Below, piece after piece: positions 1 to 4,955 of a stretch of 9,488 bases of DNA. The DNA lies in contig MEUF01000044.1 in NCBI GenBank assembly GCA_001771615.1, positions 1-9,488 on the forward strand, in the 5' to 3' direction. The stretch is from a candidate division WOR-1 bacterium RIFOXYB2_FULL_48_7 (GTDB lineage: Bacteria; Margulisbacteria; WOR-1; O2-12-FULL-45-9; XYB2-FULL-48-7). Numbering within the stretch: the stretch's first letter is position 1; each line of letters opens with the position of its first letter. The translations under genes and the position numbers were made by a program. The notes below the pieces were generated by a model that saw only the letters and a list, made by a program, of their open reading frames with translations, was not told where the DNA came from and did not search any database.

Positions 1-93
1 CTGTCCTTTATTGGGAAGGAGTTCAACGTCGAGAATGTCTCCCTTGAGGACCTTTTGTTGTTTACCGCCGGTTTCAATAATTGCGTAAGTCAT
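1..93 (-). CDS. rplU: 50S ribosomal protein L21, N-terminal part (runs off the left edge)
   Basis: Only the first 31 codons are in the window; the gene continues past base 1. The translation begins MTYAIIETGGKQ and goes on to KGDILDVELL. This is the characteristic L21 start (Y-A-I-I-E-T-G-G-K-Q, then a G-D beta-strand region). L21 is a large-subunit ribosomal protein that binds 23S rRNA. The ATG at 93-91 lies 9 bases after the stop codon of the DUF2344 gene, so the two could be co-transcribed. However, no Shine-Dalgarno is visible, and an extended -10 box sits 8 bases upstream, so a separate leaderless transcript is likely. In many bacteria rplU follows the radical SAM / DUF2344 pair, often with an RNase E/G gene between. 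That RNase gene is absent here. Confidence 0.95.
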   Translation of the reverse strand, partial: MTYAIIETGGKQQKVLKGDILDVELLPNKGQ

Positions 94-131
94 AATGATT
101 AATTATATCATAGAGGCGTCAGTTACGGCAA
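94..131 (-). promoter_or_regulatory. Probable sigma-70 promoter of rplU giving a leaderless mRNA
   Basis: On the minus strand an extended -10 TGATATAAT occupies 110-102 (TATAAT 107-102). A fair -35, TTGCCG, lies at 131-126 with an 18-base spacer. The expected transcription start is about base 95, two bases before the ATG at 93. The -10 overlaps the last codons and stop of the DUF2344 gene. The block 98-111 is identical to 2039-2052 in front of the radical SAM gene. Confidence 0.6.
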
Positions 132-402
132 GACCAATTGGGAGTTGGGAGTTGAGGCGTTGGGTGATAAGGTCGGGGTTGACCCAATCGGCCAATTCCA
201 GAATTGCTTCCTGGCTGCTGGCTGCTGTCCCGACCTTGAGGGCTTGTCCCCAGGAAATTTTCATATGGGGATTGAAGCCTTGTGAATAGGCGATCGGTAA
301 GCCGGAGCGGCGGATAGCGCGCTGGAAGGTTCTCATCAGGTCGCGATGGCCGATGTATTTGACCTCTTCTCCTTTGGAATAAACAACTTTTACCTTCGGC
401 AT
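103..402 (-). CDS. Short DUF2344 / TIGR03936-type radical SAM-associated protein
   Basis: This 99-residue protein matches the N-terminal part of the DUF2344 family (TIGR03936). The family is usually found beside, or fused to, TIGR03960 radical SAM proteins; its biochemical role is not firmly established. Recognisable family features are the start with YSKGEEVKYIGHRDLMR, the segment R-A-I-R-R-S-G-L-P-I-A-Y-S-Q-G-F-N-P-H near residues 29-46, and L-N-S-Q-L-P-I-G-L near the end. Family members as I remember them are around twice this length. This one ends soon after the L-P-x-G-L motif, so it is a short or truncated version. The reading frame is intact, so I treat it as a functional gene. Its first 13 bases overlap the end of the radical SAM gene, which suggests translational coupling. 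It also has a good Shine-Dalgarno. Its stop codon lies within the rplU -10 box. Confidence 0.85.
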   Translation of the reverse strand: MPKVKVVYSKGEEVKYIGHRDLMRTFQRAIRRSGLPIAYSQGFNPHMKISWGQALKVGTAASSQEAILELADWVNPDLITQRLNSQLPIGLAVTDASMI

Positions 403-2036
403 TTTAGTAAGACCTCTTTATTAACTCCGGTGTCAACGTAGTCCCAGGGGAGTTTTTCCTCGAGTGGGCGCTCTTGCAAGTATTGGTTGGGGTCAAGGGC
501 CAGCTCCTTGAACGCCTGCAACCAGCGGTCAAGTTGAAAATGTTCACTCCAGGCGTCAAAGCGCGCGCCCAGCTCCCAGGCTTTAACGATAACTTGATTT
601 AATTTGGCGTCACCGCGGGAAAATACCCCTTCCAAAAAACTGGTTTTGGCATCGTGCCAGCGGATATCAAGGCGGCGATCAGCGTGTTGTTTAATAAGTT
701 TCTGCTTTATTAATGTTTCTTCAATGGAAATTTGACGCTCCCATTGCAAAGGAGTGTGGGGTTTGGGTATGAATGTGGACAGGTTGATTGTGACGCGGGC
801 CCGCCTGGTTTTTTCTTTACCCAGCCTCAAGATTTTTTCTCCCAGCTGGCAGATGCCGAGCAAATCTTCATCGGTTTCGGTTGGCAGGCCGATCATAAAA
901 TAGAGCTTGATGGCTTCAATCCCCTCGTCAAAAACCGCCCGGACACCGGCCTCAATGTCGGCTTCTGTCATATTTTTACCAATTACATCGCGCAGGCGCT
1001 GGGTCCCGGCTTCGGGGGCAAGGGTGATTGATGAGGAGCGGACCCGGGATATCTCTTTAGCTAATTTGACCGAAAAACTGTTTGTCCGCATAGAGGGGAG
1101 GGCGATGTTGACCCGTTGTTTTTCGTATTTCTTGGCCAGAATTTTGGCAATTTCGGCGATCTGGCTGTGGTCAGAGCTGGAGAGGGATAATAACGACAAC
1201 TCTTCATGTCCGGTATTCTTGATCAACTCATCAGCAATTTGCAAAATCCTTTCCTGGTCACGCTGGCGGACCGGCAGAGTGGTCCAGCCGGCCTGACAAA
1301 ATTTACAGCCCCATTTGCAGCCGCGCATGACCTCGACTGCCGCCCGGTCGTGGATGGTTTCGATAAATGGGACAATCGGCCTGGTTGGTACGGGGGCATG
1401 GCTGAAATCGGCGACAAACCTTTTCTTCACCTGCTGGCTGATGCCGGGGACAAAGATGCCAGAGATCTTGGCCAGGGCTTGCAGCCTGATGGCGCGGGGT
1501 TCTTGGCGAAAAGGTTTGAGGATATTTAGGAGTTCGAGTATGACCTCTTCCCCTTCGCCAACAACAAAAGCATCAAATAATTCCCGGATCGGTTCAGGGT
1601 TAAAGGTACAGGGGCCGCCGGCCAGGATGATCGGGTCATCCTCTTTTCTCTCGGTGCGAAAGACGGGAATATTGGCCAGCTTGAGCATGGTCACGATATT
1701 AGTATATGTAAGTTCGTGGCCCAAGCTGAAGCCGACGAGGTCAAAATCTTTGAGGGGTTTATTTGATTCCAGGGTTGTTAGTTGTGAGCCGTTAGTCGTA
1801 AGTTGATTTTCCATATCGGGCCAGGGAGCGAAAACTCTCTCGGCCAGGCTGTCGGGTTGCTCATTAATGATGTGATAGAGGATTTGTACTCCCAGGTTGG
1901 ACATGCCGACTTCGTAGAGGTCGGGATAGGCGAGGGCGACTCGCAGCGAGCACTTATCCCAATCCTTATGGATAGAGTGGAGTTCGTTGCCGACATAGCG
2001 AGCCGGCTTCATGATTTCTGGGGGGAAATTTACCAT
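390..2036 (-). CDS. TIGR03960-type radical SAM protein with B12-binding-like N-terminal domain
   Basis: This 548-residue protein has an N-terminal B12-binding-like region (about 30-190, with YPDLYEVGMSNLG at 37-49 and LAGGP near 138-142). A radical SAM core follows (about 230-450), with the 4Fe-4S cluster cysteines in the CxxxCxxC motif at C240, C244 and C247 (RGCKWGCKFC). Further core segments are L-A-P-E-A-G-T near 339-345 and F-I-P-K-P-H-T-P-L near 422-430. The family's substrate is not established. The family pairs with DUF2344, and here that gene overlaps the 3' end. ATG at 2036 is chosen because a -10 box lies 6 bases before it; there is no Shine-Dalgarno, and an internal Met at residue 9 is the alternative. 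Residues near 78-90 (LTTNGSQLTT) come from a degenerate heptamer repeat and look like an in-frame loop insertion. Confidence 0.9.
   Translation of the reverse strand: MVNFPPEIMKPARYVGNELHSIHKDWDKCSLRVALAYPDLYEVGMSNLGVQILYHIINEQPDSLAERVFAPWPDMENQLTTNGSQLTTLESNKPLKDFDLVGFSLGHELTYTNIVTMLKLANIPVFRTERKEDDPIILAGGPCTFNPEPIRELFDAFVVGEGEEVILELLNILKPFRQEPRAIRLQALAKISGIFVPGISQQVKKRFVADFSHAPVPTRPIVPFIETIHDRAAVEVMRGCKWGCKFCQAGWTTLPVRQRDQERILQIADELIKNTGHEELSLLSLSSSDHSQIAEIAKILAKKYEKQRVNIALPSMRTNSFSVKLAKEISRVRSSSITLAPEAGTQRLRDVIGKNMTEADIEAGVRAVFDEGIEAIKLYFMIGLPTETDEDLLGICQLGEKILRLGKEKTRRARVTINLSTFIPKPHTPLQWERQISIEETLIKQKLIKQHADRRLDIRWHDAKTSFLEGVFSRGDAKLNQVIVKAWELGARFDAWSEHFQLDRWLQAFKELALDPNQYLQERPLEEKLPWDYVDTGVNKEVLLKCRR
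412..419 (-). promoter_or_regulatory. Shine-Dalgarno of the DUF2344 gene
   Basis: The minus strand reads AAAGAGGT here, one base short of AAAGGAGGT, with 9 bases to the ATG at 402-400. It lies inside the end of the radical SAM coding region. It is the only convincing Shine-Dalgarno seen in front of any gene whose start is in the window, and it belongs to the only clearly operon-internal gene. Confidence 0.7.
1777..1804. repeat. Degenerate 7-bp tandem repeat inside the radical SAM gene
   Basis: Four consecutive heptamers on the plus strand: GTTAGTT, GTGAGCC, GTTAGTC, GTAAGTT. On the coding (minus) strand they give the peptide LTTNGSQLTT, a segment that looks inserted in a variable stretch just before the well-conserved F-D-L-V-G-F-S-L region. 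The unit is diverged, and the 7-base period is the main evidence. Confidence 0.55.
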
Positions 2037-2042
2037 TCATTA

Positions 2043-2051
2043 ATTATATCA
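2043..2051 (-). promoter_or_regulatory. Extended -10 promoter of the radical SAM gene (leaderless)
   Basis: The minus strand reads TGATATAAT at 2051-2043, a perfect extended -10 (TGn-TATAAT). The last T lies 6 bases before the ATG at 2036, so transcription should start at or next to the start codon. No good -35 is visible, as expected for an extended -10 promoter. It lies in a 14-base block (2039-2052) repeated exactly at 98-111 before rplU. Confidence 0.6.
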
Positions 2052-2053
2052 TC

Positions 2054-2083
2054 AATTCAGCTTCAGGCTGATTGGCTGAAATT
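2054..2083. promoter_or_regulatory. Inverted repeats in a divergent promoter region, possible operator
   Basis: Between the divergently read radical SAM and beta-CASP genes, TTCAGC (2056-2061) is mirrored by GCTGAA (2075-2080). A nested CAGC (2058-2061) / GCTG (2067-2070) pair is separated by 5 bases. The arms sit just upstream of the minus-strand -10 and overlap the candidate plus-strand promoter. They could be a regulator site or a weak hairpin. The arms are short, so chance is possible. Confidence 0.25.
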
Positions 2084-2109
2084 AAATTGCTTTTTGACGG
2101 AAAAGATAT
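2083..2109 (+). promoter_or_regulatory. Weak sigma-28-like promoter candidate of the beta-CASP gene
   Basis: TAAA at 2083-2086 is followed by 15 bases and then AAAGATAT (2102-2109). This fits the sigma-28/SigD layout TAAA-N15-GCCGATA(A/T) only at TAAA and GATA. A CTGAAAT like that before the other two plus-strand genes lies at 2076-2082, but in a different register from GATAT. The -10 would end only 4 bases before the ATG at 2114, which is too close for a normal start. I regard this site as tentative. Confidence 0.25.
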
Positions 2110-2113
2110 CAGT

Positions 2114-3391
2114 ATGCGCCCTACATCAGTATTGAGAGGCCCCGAAACAGTGCGGGCTGGACGTCCAGTCTCTTTTGTGGCCTTGGCTGGCAACCATAAA
2201 GTTGGGCGGCATTCCCTGGTATTGCGTTTAGGCAGCCATCATCTTCTGGTTGATCCCGGCCTTTCATCTGGAGAGAAAATCAATTTCAATGGGGGTCGAC
2301 ATGGGGGTAATGTTGATGTCATGCTTCTGACCCATGCCCACCTTGATCATGTCGGCGCACTCCCTGCCGCTATCAAGCGTTATCCAAATGCTCGTGTTTA
2401 TGCTACGCCAGAGACAAAAGCACTCTGTCTGCAGATGGTCAGGCGGAAGACAAGTTTATCGGAACACGAAATACGATACTTAGAAGATAAGATACAATCA
2501 CTTGTTTATCGCCGGGAAATGGAGGTGGGCCGGGGGATCAGATTCCATTTTATTCCCGCTGGACATATTTTAGGTTCGGCCTCAATTGTTGTCACCTCGC
2601 CAGAGGGGAACTTTTTATTGACGGGGGATTATTCCAATGAACCTAGAGGGGTTATTCCTCAATTCATATCACCCGATTGTGATTTTCGCGCAGTGATTTC
2701 GGAAACAAGCTTTGTTGGTATGGAGGCCACTGCCTTCCGTCGTTCTTTCCGACGTTTGGTCGAAAAAATTGGCCGGGCGGCAGAACAACACAAACCGATC
2801 GTTATCGCGACTGATCCCTTGGGAGTACTTCAGGAAGCGGCCATGCTCCTTCCGCCCTTGCAAGCCAAGGGATTGCTCCCCGAGTTTACCTATGCAATTG
2901 ACCCCAATCTGTGGGAGTCTTTCCTGACTTATCGCCATTATTACCGAGGATTAGAACAGCAGCCTGGTCAGGATCATTATTTATTTACACTGGCCCAGTC
3001 AGCCCGTCCGCCAGTTATAGAAAATGGCCTCCCTTATTGCTATTTGGTTGGTCCGGGGAATCTTAATGATAATTTCCCAAAAACGGTTGTCCAAGATATT
3101 TTGCGGGCCGGCGGGCTCTTGTTTGCCGAAGATCGTTATTCACTTGACCTGATAGCTCGCAGGACAAGCTGGGACAATGGCGGGGAGGCGGTAGTCGACC
3201 AGATTAGGCAATTTGATTTTGGCAATCATATCAGTGAAGTGGCTTTGCGCTGGACTATACGCAACCAGCAGCCGGGGACGGCAGTTTTAATTCATGGTAC
3301 GGCAGCTGACATTGCCAGGTTTGTCCGGACCTTCCCACGGCCGAGCCAGAGGTTTGTGGTGCCGAGGGTGGGGGAAGAGATCGCTATTTAA
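2114..3391 (+). CDS. Beta-CASP metallo-beta-lactamase-fold protein, probable RNA/nucleic-acid hydrolase
   Basis: A 425-residue protein with a full set of metal-site positions. These are D47 (L-L-V-D-P-G, motif 1), H74-A-H76-L-D78-H79 (motif 2), H151 in AGHILGSA (motif 3) and D172 in TGDYS (motif 4). They are followed by the beta-CASP features E197 in SETS (motif A), H372 in GNHIS (motif B) and H394 in LIHGT (motif C). Beta-CASP proteins include CPSF73 and RNase J and hydrolyse RNA or DNA with two zinc ions. This one is shorter than RNase J, and the usual PAFAxGRxQE segment is altered to IATDPLGVLQEA (230-241), so the substrate may differ. No signal peptide or membrane segment is seen. ATG at 2114 is preferred; an in-frame TTG at 2072 would add 14 residues. 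The gene is followed after 44 bases by the GHKL ATPase gene, which has its own promoter. Confidence 0.85.
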   Translation: MRPTSVLRGPETVRAGRPVSFVALAGNHKVGRHSLVLRLGSHHLLVDPGLSSGEKINFNGGRHGGNVDVMLLTHAHLDHVGALPAAIKRYPNARVYATPETKALCLQMVRRKTSLSEHEIRYLEDKIQSLVYRREMEVGRGIRFHFIPAGHILGSASIVVTSPEGNFLLTGDYSNEPRGVIPQFISPDCDFRAVISETSFVGMEATAFRRSFRRLVEKIGRAAEQHKPIVIATDPLGVLQEAAMLLPPLQAKGLLPEFTYAIDPNLWESFLTYRHYYRGLEQQPGQDHYLFTLAQSARPPVIENGLPYCYLVGPGNLNDNFPKTVVQDILRAGGLLFAEDRYSLDLIARRTSWDNGGEAVVDQIRQFDFGNHISEVALRWTIRNQQPGTAVLIHGTAADIARFVRTFPRPSQRFVVPRVGEEIAI

Positions 3392-3394
3392 CCT

Positions 3395-3421
3395 GAAATA
3401 TTACCCTGGATTTTACGATAA
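3395..3421 (+). promoter_or_regulatory. Sigma-28-like promoter of the GHKL ATPase gene
   Basis: GAAA (3395-3398), 15 bases, then TACGATAA (3414-3421). The sigma-28 consensus is TAAA-N15-GCCGATAA, so the spacing is exact, with one mismatch in the -35 and two in the -10. The longer element CCTGAAATA ... CGATAAA, 24 bases start to start, recurs with the same spacing before the gene at 7413. The predicted start is about 8 bases before the ATG at 3436. There is no Shine-Dalgarno. Confidence 0.55.
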
Positions 3422-3435
3422 ATATCTGAATTGTT

Positions 3436-4944
3436 ATGACACTAGCAACAAATCGATATAGGCCAGGGTGGCCAACATATCCAACAATAGTCCGCCCAAA
3501 AACTGTATTGCAGGCAGGGACTCCTCAAATTGCGGGGACAATGGCGACTCTCCAGGCGGTACGTTTCAATGTCATCAGGCGACTGGATCAAATAATTGAG
3601 CTTCTCTCCAGCCCAGTTATTCAAGAGAGGGCTGCGAGTATCCAGCGGTTGGCAACGCAATACGCCGCACTTTTGCCCGTTGGAAGATTAGATCATGAGA
3701 GATTGGTAAATATGTGTCATTCGGGATTGCTGCCCCGATATATTTATCGTGCTTATAATGCCGGTCTACATCCAGTTGAATCATTTGCGCCGCTAACCTA
3801 TGCTCAGCTGGAAGAACCAGAAATTTTGCGCCAATTAGCAAATGGAATCTGTCCGGCCGGTGAACTTTTAGAATACCAAGGAGCGACTTCCTTAGACCAG
3901 CTGAGGAGTTCTTTGAAAGCAGAAGTCGGGGAGGTCGTCAATGAAGTGAATGCCCGAATAGGGAGCAATCCTTTGGACATAGAAGCCTTTTATGCCCTTT
4001 TTCCTCTTCATCAAGATGCAAAGTCGTTAGGAGGGGAAGTATGGGATTTGCATGTTAAATTGGGCCGTGCCCAAGCATTATTAGTTCATGATATTCATCA
4101 TAATTTTGCGACAGAGTTGTTAACTGCGAACTGTTCCTTTGAAATAAGTGAAAAAGGCTTGCCCGTCTTTTTATACGCTTATAAGCAATTGGATAAACAT
4201 TTAGCTCATTTAAAAAGTGTTTTGCAGGTTTGCCGTTGGCGATTGAGCGAAGAAGCCAACTTTGAGCAGTTGTCAATTGGCGCATTAGCCGAGGCGGCGG
4301 TTTACGCGGCCGCCTATCGTTTGCATTTGCCGGTTGAATATTCTTCTCATCCGGGCGAAGGATATATTAGCTATTTCTTAGCTGATGACTTAAATGACAT
4401 GACAGTGAGCCAGGCGTTGGAATTAATTTTATACAATTTGCAGAAAAACTCCGGCAAGGCACTTATTGAGACGCCCGAAGGTGAGAGGGAAGCTTTACGC
4501 CACAAATGGATTTCTTTACGGGCCGCCAGGGATGGTGATTTTTCTGATGTTGTAGCCATTGAGGTGGCCGATAACGGAATAGGCTTTCAATTGCAGGAAT
4601 TAATCCGTAAGGTTCAAGAAGCACTTGGTAATCCGGAATGGCGGCATGTTTATGCTGACCATCCGGTAGTGAAGAAAATTATGGCTTGGCAGACAAATCC
4701 CTTTATTATTCGAACCTTAACAACCGGCGAATTGATGGATTTAGCTTTTTTGAACACAATTTCCGGTTTTCACAAGTCATTTTCTTCTGGATTGGGGTTG
4801 GATGAGGTCGCCGAATTATGTCAATCATTTAACGCCGACATTATTTTGACTAACCGCGCCGATGGCGGGGCATTGGTCAAGGTATTAATAGGACCGGCAA
4901 AAAGCCGACGGGCAATTATCGCTAGGGATTTGTATCCAAACTAA
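3436..4944 (+). CDS. Soluble histidine-kinase-like GHKL ATPase with a non-standard N-terminal half
   Basis: A 502-residue protein with no membrane segment or signal peptide. The C-terminal third is a GHKL (HATPase_c) ATP-binding domain. Its N-box is in LILYNLQKNSGKAL (N334, N338), the G1 box is V-A-D-N-G-I-G-F (D379, G381, G383), and the G2 box is S-G-L-G-L (451-455), followed by A-D-G-G-A-L-V-K-V. H218 in LVHDIHHNF, 120 residues before N338, resembles an H-box phosphoacceptor, so a cytoplasmic histidine kinase is likely; a phosphotransfer-dead ATPase is the alternative. About 65 residues lie between G1 and G2, a long ATP lid. I recognise no sensor domain in residues 50-210. The first 50 residues contain no acidic residue and seven basic ones. 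No response regulator gene is adjacent. It ends 11 bases before the convergent leuS stop, and a sigma-28-like promoter precedes it. Confidence 0.7.
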   Translation: MTLATNRYRPGWPTYPTIVRPKTVLQAGTPQIAGTMATLQAVRFNVIRRLDQIIELLSSPVIQERAASIQRLATQYAALLPVGRLDHERLVNMCHSGLLPRYIYRAYNAGLHPVESFAPLTYAQLEEPEILRQLANGICPAGELLEYQGATSLDQLRSSLKAEVGEVVNEVNARIGSNPLDIEAFYALFPLHQDAKSLGGEVWDLHVKLGRAQALLVHDIHHNFATELLTANCSFEISEKGLPVFLYAYKQLDKHLAHLKSVLQVCRWRLSEEANFEQLSIGALAEAAVYAAAYRLHLPVEYSSHPGEGYISYFLADDLNDMTVSQALELILYNLQKNSGKALIETPEGEREALRHKWISLRAARDGDFSDVVAIEVADNGIGFQLQELIRKVQEALGNPEWRHVYADHPVVKKIMAWQTNPFIIRTLTTGELMDLAFLNTISGFHKSFSSGLGLDEVAELCQSFNADIILTNRADGGALVKVLIGPAKSRRAIIARDLYPN

Positions 4945-4955
4945 TAAATTACCAA

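Noticed and set aside
140..161. GGGAGTT GGGAGTT GAGGCGT, a 7-base periodicity in the DUF2344 gene
   Set aside because: The encoded L-N-S-Q-L-P-I-G-L matches what I remember of the DUF2344 family at this place, so it is probably native sequence and not an inserted repeat.
212..227. TGGCTGC direct duplication in the DUF2344 gene
   Set aside because: Only two copies, and the protein shows no obvious extra residues relative to the family here.
1315..1806. 163-codon plus-strand open frame
   Set aside because: It lies wholly antisense to the conserved radical SAM gene, including part of its cluster region, and has no recognisable protein features.
2072..2113. TTG start extending the beta-CASP protein by 14 residues
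   Set aside because: The extra segment has no family similarity that I can see and overlaps the promoter region; ATG at 2114 is simpler, though not proven.
4945..4955. Rho-independent terminator between the convergent GHKL and leuS genes
   Set aside because: The gap is 11 bases, AT-rich, and contains no GC stem.
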